A DNA stretch of 64,000 bases from Micromonospora coriariae (GTDB lineage: Bacteria; Actinomycetota; Actinomycetes; Mycobacteriales; Micromonosporaceae). A program made the translations under genes and the position numbers. The stretch is from contig NZ_LT607412.1 of the NCBI RefSeq assembly GCF_900091455.1, positions 5,642,001-5,706,000 of the forward strand. The letters are read 5' to 3'. The notes under the pieces were generated by a model. The model saw only the letters and a list, made by a program, of their open reading frames with translations. It was not told the origin of the DNA and did no database searches. Below, piece after piece: positions 23,618 to 33,642 of the stretch. The first letter of the stretch is position 1. Each line of letters opens with the position of its first letter.

Positions 23618-24943
23618 ATGACACTGAAAAGAAGAACGCTCGGCGTCGTCATGGCCGTGGTCACACTGGCCGCCGCCGCGTTGACGTTCGCCGCGCCGGC
23701 GTCGGCGGCGACGCTGACGCAGGTGACCGGCTTCGGCACCAACCCCACCAATCTCCAGATGCACCTGTACGTTCCGGACCGGGTGGCGTCCCGGCCGGCG
23801 ATCCTGCTCGCCCTGCACTACTGCACCGGATCGGGTCCGGCGTACCACTCCGGCACGCAGTACGCGTCCCTCGCCGACCGGTACGGGTTCATCGTGATCT
23901 ACCCGTCGGTGACCCGCAGCAGCCTGTGCTGGGACGTGTCCTCCCCGCAGGCGCTGCGCCGGGGCGGCGGCAGCGATCCCGTCGGGCTCATGTCGATGGT
24001 CGACTACGTACGCCAGCGGTACTCCGCCGACCCCGCGCGGATCTTCGCCACCGGCACCTCGTCCGGGGCCATGATGACGAACGTCCTGCTGGGCGACTAC
24101 CCGGACGTGTTCGCGGCCGGTGCCTCCTTCGCCGGGGTGCCGTTCGGCTGCTTCGCCACCGGGGGCGGCTCGGAGTGGAACAGCGAGTGCGCGAACGGTC
24201 AGCTCATCAGAACCCCGCAGCAGTGGGGTGATCTGGTCCGGGAGGCCTATCCCGGCTACACGGGTCGTCGCCCGCGGATGCAGATCTGGCACGGCACCAA
24301 CGACGAGACGCTGCGCTACCCGAACTTCGGCGAGCAGGTCAAGCAGTGGACCAACGTGCATGGGCTGAGCCAGACCCCGACGTACACCGACTCGCCGCAG
24401 TCCGGCTACACCCGCACCCGCTACGGGAGCAGTGGCGGAACGGCCCCGGTCGAGGCGATCAGCATGCAGGGCGTGTCGCACAACCTGCCGGTCGACGCGG
24501 CGCAGGTGATCCGCTTCTTCGGGCTGGACACCACCACCCCGCCCACCACCCCGCCGCCGACGACCCCACCCCCGACGACCCCACCCCCGACGACCCCGCC
24601 GCCGACCACTCCGCCGCCGTCCGGCGCTGGTTGCCGCGTCGGATACGCGGTCAACGCCTGGAACACCGGCCTCACCGCCAGCGTGACCATCACCAACACC
24701 GGTGCGGTGGCGGTGAACGGTTGGACCCTGACGTTCGCGCTGCCCACCGGCCAGCGCATCACCAACGGCTGGAACGCGCAGTACTCCACGACGAGCGGTG
24801 CGGTGAGCGCCCGCAACGTCTCCTACAACGCCGCCATCGCCCCGAACGCGTCGGTCGACATCGGCTTCCAGGCCACCCACGAGGGCGGCACCGGTAAACC
24901 CTCGTCCTTCGCCCTGAACGGCATCGCCTGCTCGGTGGCCTGA
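23618..24943 (+). CDS. Secreted CE1-type (PHB depolymerase family) esterase with CBM2
   Basis: A 441-residue secreted protein. The signal peptide (MTLKRRTLGVV to ASA-A, about 31 residues) is followed by an esterase domain of the PHB_depo / acetylxylan-feruloyl esterase type (about 35-300) with nucleophile GTSSGAMM, IFATGTSSG and histidine in GVSHNLP. Then come a Thr-Pro linker (about 305-335) and a C-terminal CBM2 domain with VNAWNTGLTASVTITNTG, NGWTLTFALP and NGWNAQY. ATG 23618 has GAGGA 11 nt upstream. It probably removes acetyl or feruloyl groups from xylan outside the cell while CBM2 anchors it to cellulose or xylan. It is 39 bp upstream of the xylanase and probably co-transcribed. Confidence 0.9.
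   Translation: MTLKRRTLGVVMAVVTLAAAALTFAAPASAATLTQVTGFGTNPTNLQMHLYVPDRVASRPAILLALHYCTGSGPAYHSGTQYASLADRYGFIVIYPSVTRSSLCWDVSSPQALRRGGGSDPVGLMSMVDYVRQRYSADPARIFATGTSSGAMMTNVLLGDYPDVFAAGASFAGVPFGCFATGGGSEWNSECANGQLIRTPQQWGDLVREAYPGYTGRRPRMQIWHGTNDETLRYPNFGEQVKQWTNVHGLSQTPTYTDSPQSGYTRTRYGSSGGTAPVEAISMQGVSHNLPVDAAQVIRFFGLDTTTPPTTPPPTTPPPTTPPPTTPPPTTPPPSGAGCRVGYAVNAWNTGLTASVTITNTGAVAVNGWTLTFALPTGQRITNGWNAQYSTTSGAVSARNVSYNAAIAPNASVDIGFQATHEGGTGKPSSFALNGIACSVA
24535..24619 (+). repeat. Tandem repeat encoding the Thr-Pro linker of the esterase
   Basis: About 85 bp of degenerate 12-bp units (ACGACCCCACCC type) encoding TTPPP repeats between catalytic and CBM2 domains. A similar tract is in the adjacent xylanase, so the pair could recombine or share a CBM cassette history. 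Confidence 0.85.
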
Positions 24944-26383
<1,440 letters not shown>

Positions 26384-26391
26384 CGCACACC

Positions 26392-26431
26392 GGCCGGTGT
26401 GGAGGATGGCCCCGGATCCTCCACACCGGCC
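26392..26431. terminator. Strong bidirectional terminator closing the xylan locus
   Basis: Perfect 16-bp inverted repeat: GGCCGGTGTGGAGGAT (26392-26407) and ATCCTCCACACCGGCC (26416-26431), with an 8-nt loop. It sits between the convergent xylanase and lipoprotein genes and fills most of the 55-bp gap. Confidence 0.85.
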
Positions 26432-26438
26432 AGGGCGG

Positions 26439-27884
26439 TCAGGTTCGGCAGATCTTCACGTTCGGCTGGATGTCCAGCTTGTTGAACACGTTGTCCACCC
26501 GGCCGATGCCCGCCTTCGCCTCGATCGAGCCCGCGTTGATCAGCTCCAGGAAGGCGTTGACCGCCTTCACCAGTCCGGCGGGGATGCGGTAGCCGACCCC
26601 GTACTCCAGGAACACGCCGAGCTGGGTGCTGCGGCACAGCGCGATCGGCGCGCCCAGGGCGGAACCGACGGTCAACCCCACCGAGGCGGTGACCGTCGCG
26701 TACAGACCGGCGGTGAACCCGAAGGCACCGAGGCCGGCTCGGAAGGAGGCCTGGTAGTGGACGACGATTCCGCTGACGCCGACCGACGGCCCGTAGATCG
26801 AGTCGGTGATGCTGTTGCGGACGGTGAGTTTCCACGGCGTAGTGGCGCCGAAGGCACCGTCGGCGTAGCCGAACCCGAGCGAGCCGCCCAGCGACCACTC
26901 GCCGGCCGCCTTGATGTTGCCGTCCTTGGCGCTGAACGCCGTCTGCACCCCGATGAGTTGGTTGGCGGTGACGGAGAACGGAACGCCGAGGATCTGGCCG
27001 ACCGGCACGCTGAAGTCCAGCGGGATCGGGATGCGCTTGTTGACGTTCTGCCCGACGTTTGTGGCGCCCGCGATCTCGATCCGCAGCCCGGCCATGCCGT
27101 CGATCCGCAGTTCCGCCCGACGGACGGTGCCACCCCGGATCTCCAGGTGGAACCGGGCCGACGGGCGCTTCATCAGCAGCGTGACAGTGCCCGTGATGCG
27201 GATCCCACCGCCGTCGTAGCTGAAATGCGCGCCCACCCCGTTCGCGCAGCAGATCGGGGTGATTGGGAACCCGGCGGTCCCTCGTGCGCCGGCCGCGACC
27301 GCCGGCCGCACCGCGCTGTTCGGGGCGGAGGGCACGCCGACGAGCGGCGTCATCGATCCGCCGCCGCTGCCGCCTTCGGCCTCGCCGTCGTACCCGGCCC
27401 AGAACGGCGTGCCCGCGTCGTAGCGGACCGGCTTCTCCAGGGAGACCGGACCGTCGGTGGCGAAGGTGCCGTCGCGGATGACCTGGGTGATGTCCACCGG
27501 CCCCAGGGTCACCGCGAGGTCGTCCCCGTCGCGGCGGACGTCGAGCACCCGCCCGACCGCCCGACCGGTGAGGAACATGATCCTTCCCCGGGCGAGCCGG
27601 TCGGCGCCGCTGGCGTCCGGGTCGACGCGCCAGGTGAGCGCGTCGTCGGAGAGCCCGCGCACCGATCCGCCACCGCCGCCCACGAACACCACGTCGGGCT
27701 GGTAGGTCACGTGTCGATCCGGCGCGGGCGCCGCCCCGTGCCGCTGCTCTCCGCCGCTGCCACCGGTCGGTGGAACCGGTGACGTCGGGTCCGCCGCACC
27801 CCGGTCGCAGGCCGCGAGAAGCAACAGCGTCACCGTGATCAGCGCCGTCATGGCGCGGCGACGCCGCGACCCGGCTGCCAGCAT
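26439..27884 (-). CDS. Putative lipoprotein of unknown function, 481 aa
   Basis: I do not recognise the family. ATG 27884 is chosen for its GAGGAGGCGAC ribosome site and because it leads directly into a lipoprotein signal (basic SRRRR, then MTALITVTLLLLAAC). The mature protein begins with a low-complexity Gly/Pro/Ser stretch. The middle contains GGGGGS, an acidic Gly-rich stretch, an adjacent Cys pair (PICCANG) and many short alternating hydrophobic strands such as GSLGFGYADGAFG and GFTAGLYATVTASVGLTVGSALG, which suggest a beta-rich surface protein. A last Cys is close to the C-terminus (NVKICRT). It is the 3' gene of a same-strand group with two smaller lipoproteins. Confidence 0.75.
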   Translation of the reverse strand: MLAAGSRRRRAMTALITVTLLLLAACDRGAADPTSPVPPTGGSGGEQRHGAAPAPDRHVTYQPDVVFVGGGGGSVRGLSDDALTWRVDPDASGADRLARGRIMFLTGRAVGRVLDVRRDGDDLAVTLGPVDITQVIRDGTFATDGPVSLEKPVRYDAGTPFWAGYDGEAEGGSGGGSMTPLVGVPSAPNSAVRPAVAAGARGTAGFPITPICCANGVGAHFSYDGGGIRITGTVTLLMKRPSARFHLEIRGGTVRRAELRIDGMAGLRIEIAGATNVGQNVNKRIPIPLDFSVPVGQILGVPFSVTANQLIGVQTAFSAKDGNIKAAGEWSLGGSLGFGYADGAFGATTPWKLTVRNSITDSIYGPSVGVSGIVVHYQASFRAGLGAFGFTAGLYATVTASVGLTVGSALGAPIALCRSTQLGVFLEYGVGYRIPAGLVKAVNAFLELINAGSIEAKAGIGRVDNVFNKLDIQPNVKICRT

Positions 27885-27901
27885 GTCGCCTCCTCGCGCG
27901 C

Positions 27902-28471
27902 TCAGAGCCGGCCGGCGGCCGTACGGGCCAGGGCGGTGAGGGCGGTGCGGTACTTCGCCGGGTCGTCGGTGCGGACCAGCCGGATGGAGACCCACACCCC
28001 GCCCTTGCTGAAGAAGACCGTGCCGTCCTCGGCGTACGCCTCGTCGCCCGCGCCACTGATTTCGGTCAGTTCGTGCCCGAGTTCGCGCTCGATGTCGAGG
28101 AACTTCTTCGCGCCAGGGCCGACGAACACCTCGACCTGAGCGGTCGGGCCGGTGACCGGACCGGTGTAGGTGCAGGTGTCCCGGTCTGGCGCAGGCTTCT
28201 CCAGTGGGTCGTCCAGAGGCGTGCCGGCCAGCTTCTCGGCGTCCTTCCTTGACACGAGGGCGCAGGCGTCGACGGCCGCCGTGGCGGGCGTCTCCTCGTC
28301 CGGCGTGGCTACCGGCAGGTCACCGGCGGGCGTGGTCGCGACGCCCGGCTCGGCACCGGCCGCCGGGACGGCCGGGTCGTCGTCCGTACCGCAGCCGGCG
28401 AGCGCGATGAGCGTCAACACCGCGACGAGGAGCTGGCCACGCCGCCGCTCGCCAATTCCGGGGTGGGTCAT
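27902..28471 (-). CDS. DUF3558-like lipoprotein
   Basis: A 189-residue secreted lipoprotein. The signal runs to a lipobox LAGC (LLVAVLTLIALAGC), followed by a Pro/Ala/Thr-rich linker of about 45 residues. The globular part contains VDACALVSRKDAEKLAGTPLDDPLEK and RDTCTYTG, the two-cysteine arrangement of the DUF3558 family common in actinobacteria. The function of that family is not established. It lies 17 bp upstream of the large lipoprotein and 31 bp downstream of another small lipoprotein, probably one transcript. Confidence 0.78.
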   Translation of the reverse strand: MTHPGIGERRRGQLLVAVLTLIALAGCGTDDDPAVPAAGAEPGVATTPAGDLPVATPDEETPATAAVDACALVSRKDAEKLAGTPLDDPLEKPAPDRDTCTYTGPVTGPTAQVEVFVGPGAKKFLDIERELGHELTEISGAGDEAYAEDGTVFFSKGGVWVSIRLVRTDDPAKYRTALTALARTAAGRL

Positions 28472-28502
28472 CGTGGGTCCGCCTTCTGTCGTGGGCTCGG
28501 CG

Positions 28503-29033
28503 TCACAGCGGGAGGGCGTCGAGCAGCTGACGCAGGGTCCGTTCGTAGCCGTCGGTGCTGGCGCCGAGTCGCTCGAAGCTGCTCAACGTCACGGTGTAGC
28601 TGCCGGTGTCGCTCACCACGACCGCCTCGCCTCCGATGTCCTTGACGGCGAGGTACGCCTTGCGGCCCTTGTCGACGTCCTGCACCTCGCGGTACGACGC
28701 CGTCGCCTGTTGCCGCTGGTAGTCGTAGGTGGTCTCGCCGGCGACCGGGGAGGCGGTGGTGATGGTGAGCATGGCGACGCCCTTGCCGTCGCCGAACAGG
28801 CAGTTGCCCTGGTCCTTCATGGGCTGACCGACGAGCTCGGTGACCTTCGCCGCGGTGAAGGGGCACGCCGGCCTGGGCACGTCGGGCAGGTCGGCCAGGT
28901 CGCCACCGGCGTCCGCCTCGACGCCGGCACCGGCGGCCGGGTCGGCGCCGCCGGTGTCGTCCGGGCCGCAGGCGACCAGCGGGAGGAGCAGCAGTGAACA
29001 CCACAGGGGTGCGATCAGACGGCGCACAGTCAT
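28503..29033 (-). CDS. Small lipoprotein related to the DUF3558 type
   Basis: A 176-residue protein with signal MTVRRLIAPLWCSLLLLPLVAC and an acidic Gly/Ala linker. The domain contains RPACPFTAAKVTELVGQPMKDQGNCLFGDGKG, i.e. the same Cys-x(n)-Cys plan as the neighbouring DUF3558-like gene. ATG 29033 is chosen because AAGGAAGA lies just upstream and the signal peptide begins there. The start overlaps the stop of the preceding small gene (ATGA), indicating translational coupling. The function is unknown. Confidence 0.75.
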   Translation of the reverse strand: MTVRRLIAPLWCSLLLLPLVACGPDDTGGADPAAGAGVEADAGGDLADLPDVPRPACPFTAAKVTELVGQPMKDQGNCLFGDGKGVAMLTITTASPVAGETTYDYQRQQATASYREVQDVDKGRKAYLAVKDIGGEAVVVSDTGSYTVTLSSFERLGASTDGYERTLRQLLDALPL

Positions 29034-29299
29034 TCTTCCTTCGGGAGTTCCGGGTTGGTGGGGCCCGGCGGATGGAGCCACCGGGCCGGGATCAGCCGGT
29101 CGACCCGCCAGGCGGCGGCCGCGGCGGCCGCGGCCACCACCTCCGCGTCAGGGCCCTCGACCAGCGCGATCACGACGTCGTCGGTCGGCAACCGGACGGC
29201 CGCGACCAGCCGGCAGTCCGGCGTGCCGATCACCGGCACCGCCCCGCCCGCGCCGGGGGAGCAGTCGTACTGCTCGAGTGCGAACAGGTGGCCGGCCAT
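29030..29299 (-). CDS. Small conserved-looking protein of unknown function, 89 aa
   Basis: A short gene supported by its exact ATGA overlap with the next lipoprotein gene and by protein-like composition: MAGHLFALEQYDCSPG, then hydrophobic strands (CRLVAAVRLP, DVVIALVEGP), an Ala-rich helix (DAEVVAAAAAAAAW) and a polar tail. The strand-helix pattern suggests a small alpha/beta (ferredoxin-like) cytoplasmic domain. No signal peptide. I cannot name the family. It would be the first gene of the lipoprotein operon, 48 bp after the LAL regulator stop. Confidence 0.6.
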   Translation of the reverse strand: MAGHLFALEQYDCSPGAGGAVPVIGTPDCRLVAAVRLPTDDVVIALVEGPDAEVVAAAAAAAAWRVDRLIPARWLHPPGPTNPELPKEE

Positions 29300-29346
29300 G
29301 AACCCGAGGCTAGGTCGCCGCGGGCGGCGAGGAATCGGGCGTTTCC

Positions 29347-32097
29347 CTATGCTTGCGCGTCGGCCCTGGTCATCGCGGCACCCAGCTCCGCCCGGGTCGA
29401 GATGCCGAGCTTGCGGTAGATCCGAGCGAGGTTCGCCTCGACGGTCTTCGGGCTGACGAACAGCTCGTCGGCGATGGCCCGGTTGGTCCGCCCGCGCGCG
29501 GCGAGCTGGGCCACCCGTTCCTCGGTGGCGGTGAGGTGCCGGGGCGTCGGCGGGCGTCCACCGACGCGGGCCAACTCGGCGCGGGCGCGATCCGCGAACG
29601 CGGCCGCGCCGATCTCGGTGAACTCCGCGACCGCCGCCTCCAACGCCTGCCGGGCCGGCAGCTTGCGCCGGGCCCGGCGGTGCACGATCCCGGCCACGAA
29701 CAGACAGCGGGCGCGGTCCAACGGCAACACATCCGGCGGTACGGCGTCCCGCGCCGCCGTCAGCGCGTCGAGCGCCGCACCGGCGTCGGCACCGGTGGCG
29801 CTGTCCAGCAGCGCGCGGGCCCGGGCGGCGCCCAACATCGTCCAGGGACGCGGCAACCGGCGGTGCCGGGCGGTCAGCCGGGCCAGCACGTTCGCCGCCA
29901 GGTCGAGGTCGCCCGCCCCGACGCACGCCTCGATCCAGTCCGGCTCGAACCGCATGGCCAGCGGCTCCACCAGCCCGTTCGCGTCGATCGTCGCGGCCAG
30001 TTCGGTGTACGCGGCGGCCGCCTCCGCCGTCCGGCCCGCGGAGAGCGCCACGAAACCCGCCAACTGCTGGTGGATCCGTCGGCACCAGTCGTCGTCCAGT
30101 TCGTCGGCGAGCCGCAGGCCGGACTCGGCCACCCGGGTCGCGTCGGCCAGCCGGCCCCGGTGCGCGTCGAGCAGCGCGGCCAGCCAGGTCTCACCGACCA
30201 GGCCCGTGCCGAGCTGGTCACCCAGCTCCCGGGCCGCGCTGATGTGCCGTTCGGCATCGTCCCACCGCCCGGCCAGCAACTCGGCCTCGCCGAGGTGGGA
30301 GAGCAGCTCGTGTTGCAGCGGCTCGTCGCCCCTCGCCTCGGCGCGGCCCAACATCCGGTGCAGCCGCAGTCGGGCCCGCTCCGCGTCGTCGATCGACTTC
30401 CACCAGATCGCGGGCACCGTGCTCGCCAGCCACGCCGGTTCGTCGCCCTCCAGGGCGAGGGCCCGGTCCAGCAGATCGGTGCGCGGCGGTTGCCCCAGCC
30501 GTACCTCCTGGAAGAAGAGCAGGACCAGGGCGGCGGCGAGCAGGTCGTGGTCGTCGTCGCGTCCGTCCAGGAGTGCGGCGGCCGCCTCGGCGTGTCTCCG
30601 GGCGGACTCGGTGTGGTCCTGAAAGACGGCGAGGTGGGCATGGATGCGGCCGGCCAGGGCCGAGCCGGGTGGGGCCGCCGCCAACGCCCGGGTGCCGTTG
30701 TCCACCGCGACCCGGCTGGCCTCACCGCCGGACCAGGCGACGATGGCCCGCAGCAGCAGGGACTCCGCCCGTACCTCGCCGGTGAACTCCGCCGCGACCG
30801 CCTCGGCCGCCTCCCGGGCCGCCGGGAAGTCGCCGCTGTCGAACCGGCAGCGGGCCGCGGCAAGTCGCCGCCGGCCCAGGCGTACCCGGTCGTCAGCCGG
30901 GGTGAGCTGGCCCGCGCGGTCGTGCAGGTCGGCGGCGAGATCAGGTGCGCCCCGGCTGTGCCAGCGTTCGGCTGCGGCGGCGAGGGTGTCCGCGACCACC
31001 GGGTCCGGGTCCGTCGCGCAGAGCGCGAGGTGCCGGGCCCGCTCATCCGGATCGGCGAGCAGGTCGGCGAGCTGGCGGTGCAGGCGTCGGCGGACCCCCG
31101 GCGGGATACCGGCCCGGACGGCCGCCGCGTACACCGGGTGGGTGAACCGCACGCCGTTCGGCGTCACCACGATCAGCCCGGCCTCCTCGGGCGCGTCCAG
31201 CGCCGCGGTGGACACCCCCGCCCCGGCGAGGTCGGCCAGGGTGGGCACGGTCAGCAGCGCGGCGAGTCGCACCGCGGTGCGACTCGCCGGAGGCAGCCCG
31301 GCGAGGACGTCCGCGAGCAGGTGGTGCATGGACGCGGCCACCGGCAGGTCGTCGCCGGGCGAGGGTTGGCGCGGAAGGCGTTGCACGGCGCGGACCACCT
31401 CGATGGCCAGCAGCGGATTGCCCGCGGCCTCCCGGGCCACCCGGACGAGCATCGGCCGGCTGAGGGTGACGCCGAGTTGCCCGCGGAGGACATGGTGCAG
31501 CGCGCCGACGTCCAGCGGAGGCACCTCGACCCGTCGGACCGGGCCGCCGACGTGGCCCGCACCGAGACCGAGCGGTACGTCGTCGGCTGGGCCCTGGCCA
31601 CGTCGGCGACTCAGCAGGGTCGCCAGGCCGGCCACCCGGCGCAGCGCGTACCGCAACGCGCGTTCACTGGGTCGGTCCAGCCACGGCGCGTCGTCGACCG
31701 CGAGAAGCACAGTCGGATGGCTGTTCGCCGCCGTCGCGGCTTCCAGCAACGACCGGGTGGCCGCCCCGACCACCCGTACGTCCACGGCCTCGTGGGCGTC
31801 GCCGGAGAGGAGCACCACCTCGGCGGCGATCCGCTGCGGCCGGGGCAGCTCGGTGACCCGGTCGGCGAGCGGGTGGAGCAGGTCGGCCAGAGCCGCGTAC
31901 GGGAGCTCGGATTCGGCCTCGGTCGGCGCGCAGCTCAACACCAGCCAACCGGCCCGCGTCGCGTGCGCGACCAGCGCCCGCCACAGCTCGGTCTTGCCGA
32001 TGCCGGCGGGCCCTTCCAACAGCACCGGCCCAGGCTGGCTCAGGAGGCGCCAGGCCTGGTCGAACACCTCGTCCCGTCCGACGATGGCGCGTCGCAT
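29347..32097 (-). CDS. LuxR-type large ATP-binding regulator (LAL)
   Basis: A 916-residue regulator. It has an N-terminal AAA-like ATPase with intact Walker A (LEGPAGIGKTELW) and the Walker B-like segment LLAVDDAPWLDRPSERALRYALRR, then a long helical repeat region. The C-terminal LuxR HTH includes LTATEERVAQLAARGRTNRAIADELFVSPKTVEANLARIYRKLGI. ATG 32097 (MRRAIVGRD) is chosen because it starts directly at the conserved VGRDEV segment; an upstream in-frame ATG at 32142 would add 15 atypical residues. No strong ribosome site is seen. It precedes the small-protein/lipoprotein operon on the same strand and may regulate it (inference). Confidence 0.88.
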   Translation of the reverse strand: MRRAIVGRDEVFDQAWRLLSQPGPVLLEGPAGIGKTELWRALVAHATRAGWLVLSCAPTEAESELPYAALADLLHPLADRVTELPRPQRIAAEVVLLSGDAHEAVDVRVVGAATRSLLEAATAANSHPTVLLAVDDAPWLDRPSERALRYALRRVAGLATLLSRRRGQGPADDVPLGLGAGHVGGPVRRVEVPPLDVGALHHVLRGQLGVTLSRPMLVRVAREAAGNPLLAIEVVRAVQRLPRQPSPGDDLPVAASMHHLLADVLAGLPPASRTAVRLAALLTVPTLADLAGAGVSTAALDAPEEAGLIVVTPNGVRFTHPVYAAAVRAGIPPGVRRRLHRQLADLLADPDERARHLALCATDPDPVVADTLAAAAERWHSRGAPDLAADLHDRAGQLTPADDRVRLGRRRLAAARCRFDSGDFPAAREAAEAVAAEFTGEVRAESLLLRAIVAWSGGEASRVAVDNGTRALAAAPPGSALAGRIHAHLAVFQDHTESARRHAEAAAALLDGRDDDHDLLAAALVLLFFQEVRLGQPPRTDLLDRALALEGDEPAWLASTVPAIWWKSIDDAERARLRLHRMLGRAEARGDEPLQHELLSHLGEAELLAGRWDDAERHISAARELGDQLGTGLVGETWLAALLDAHRGRLADATRVAESGLRLADELDDDWCRRIHQQLAGFVALSAGRTAEAAAAYTELAATIDANGLVEPLAMRFEPDWIEACVGAGDLDLAANVLARLTARHRRLPRPWTMLGAARARALLDSATGADAGAALDALTAARDAVPPDVLPLDRARCLFVAGIVHRRARRKLPARQALEAAVAEFTEIGAAAFADRARAELARVGGRPPTPRHLTATEERVAQLAARGRTNRAIADELFVSPKTVEANLARIYRKLGISTRAELGAAMTRADAQA

Positions 32098-32200
32098 GGG
32101 GGAATTCTGGCATCCGATCAGGTGGACGGGACATCCCGCCAACGGGTGAGCACGTCGCCTCTGGCGCGGCGCGCGCGTTGACCGCGTCTCTCAGGGAGGT

Positions 32201-32599
32201 TCAGGGACGCGCGTCGAATTGGGCGCGGGCCTCGAAGACCCGGTCCATGTGTGTCTCCGCCCAGTTCTTGATCGCGACCATGACCGGAAACAGTTCATGG
32301 CCCAGCGGAGTGAGTTCGTAGTCGACGCGGACCGGTACCGAGGCGGTGACCGTGCGGGTGACCAGGCCGTCGCGCTCCAGTGTGCGCAGGGTCTGGGTGA
32401 GCATCTTCTGGCTGACGCCGGCGATGCGGGCAGCGAGTTCGCTGTGCCGCCGCGGGCCGTCGGCGAGGGCTGGGATCACCAGTGCGACCCACTTGTCGGT
32501 AAGCCTGCTCAACAGCTCGCGGGTCGGGCACCGTTCCAGGAACGCGTCGTAGTCGCGTCTGGCCTGTTCACGGCGTTGTGCCGCGGTCGTCGTCGCCAT
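32201..32599 (-). CDS. HxlR family transcriptional regulator
   Basis: A 132-residue winged-helix regulator with ERCPTRELLSRLTDKWVALVIPALADGPRRHSELAARIAGVSQKMLTQTLRTLERDGLVTRTV, the classical HxlR pattern, including a Cys near the N-terminus at the position used for redox sensing in YodB/HypR-type members. ATG 32599 has GGAGGG about 5 nt upstream and is preferred to ATG 32611. It is divergent from a quinone-reductase-type oxidoreductase, the common arrangement for quinone/aldehyde or electrophile-responsive HxlR repressors. Confidence 0.9.
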   Translation of the reverse strand: MATTTAAQRREQARRDYDAFLERCPTRELLSRLTDKWVALVIPALADGPRRHSELAARIAGVSQKMLTQTLRTLERDGLVTRTVTASVPVRVDYELTPLGHELFPVMVAIKNWAETHMDRVFEARAQFDARP

Positions 32600-32613
32600 C
32601 GTGCCCTCCATCG

Positions 32614-32651
32614 GTGCCCTAGGCACTTCAGGGTACCTACTTACTGACAGT
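32614..32651. promoter_or_regulatory. Palindromes in the HxlR-oxidoreductase divergent region
   Basis: GTGCC, CTA, GGCAC at 32614-32626 and ACTG, A, CAGT at 32643-32651 are perfect short palindromes in the 106-bp shared region. The second fits the TACT...AGT style of HxlR/YodB operators. The oxidoreductase has AAGGAGA just upstream of its ATG. Clear -10/-35 boxes could not be assigned. Confidence 0.45.
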
Positions 32652-32705
32652 GCCCTTTGATTCGTACGGTCTTGGTGATCACGAGAAACCACCAAGGAGA
32701 CAGCG

Positions 32706-33608
32706 ATGCGCGCAGTCAGCTATGCACAGTTCGGCGGGCCGGAGGTCCTGCACGTGGCCGACGTGCCGGTGCCCGAGCCGGGGCCGGGGCAGGTACGGGT
32801 GAGGGTCGCCGCGTCCGTCGTCCACCCGGTCGACCTGATGATCCGCTCCGGTCGGTTCCCGGCCCCGCTGCCGAGCGGTCTGCCGTACACGCCCGGCTGG
32901 GATGTGGCCGGCACCCTCGACGCGGTCGACCCGGCAGTCGAGCAGTTCACGGTCGGCGACAAGGTCATCGGCTTCTCGCCATGGCTGCAGACCACTGTCG
33001 GTACCCACGCGGAGTACGTGGTGCTCGACGCAGCCGGGCTGACCCCCGCACCCGACGGCGTCCCCGCCACCGAGGCGGCGACCCTGCCGACCAACGGCCT
33101 CGCCGCCGCCCAGGCCCTCGACCTGCTCGCACTCCCGGCGGGTTCGACAGTGCTCGTCACCGGCGCCGCCGGGCAGGTCGGCGGGTTCGTCCTGGCGCTG
33201 GCCCGCGCTACCGGCCTGCACGCCACGGGACTCGCCGGAACCGACGACCGTGCGTTCGTGGAGTCGCTGGGCGCGGCATTCCTGTCGCGCGCCGACGACC
33301 CGACGGGGACCTTCGATGCGGTCATCGACCTGGCGGTGATCGGCCCCTCGCTGCTGGACCTCATCCGCGACGGCGGCGGCTACGTGGCCGCGTCGCCTCC
33401 GCTTCGCCCGGAACCGGTACGGGAAATCCGGACCCTCGCGCTGGAGGTGCTACCGGACGGATCGCGGCTGGGTGAACTGGTCAAACTCGTTACCAGCGGC
33501 GACATCCCGCTCCGGGTCGCCGACGTGTACCCCTTCGCCGACGCCGCGGCCGCTCACGACCGGCTGGCCAAAGGTGGCGTCCGCGGCGGCGTGGTGATCG
33601 TTCCATGA
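32706..33608 (+). CDS. NADP-dependent quinone oxidoreductase (MDR family)
   Basis: A 300-residue zinc-free medium-chain dehydrogenase/reductase. It opens with MRAVSYAQFGGPEVLHVADVPVPEPGPGQV. VHPVDLMIRSG and PGWDVAGTLDAVD are typical of quinone reductase-like MDRs. The nucleotide-binding site is VLVTGAAGQVGGFVLALARATG. Zinc ligands are absent. Such enzymes reduce quinones or enones with NADPH. It is divergent from the HxlR repressor and is its likely target, as known for many HxlR pairs. Confidence 0.9.
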   Translation: MRAVSYAQFGGPEVLHVADVPVPEPGPGQVRVRVAASVVHPVDLMIRSGRFPAPLPSGLPYTPGWDVAGTLDAVDPAVEQFTVGDKVIGFSPWLQTTVGTHAEYVVLDAAGLTPAPDGVPATEAATLPTNGLAAAQALDLLALPAGSTVLVTGAAGQVGGFVLALARATGLHATGLAGTDDRAFVESLGAAFLSRADDPTGTFDAVIDLAVIGPSLLDLIRDGGGYVAASPPLRPEPVREIRTLALEVLPDGSRLGELVKLVTSGDIPLRVADVYPFADAAAAHDRLAKGGVRGGVVIVP

Positions 33609-33642
33609 AGCCCAGCCAAACCTCCGCCGTCACGATCAACCG

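Noticed and set aside
29353..32181. 942-codon plus-strand open frame opposite the second LAL gene
   Set aside because: Antisense shadow; the minus strand encodes a complete, recognisable LAL regulator.
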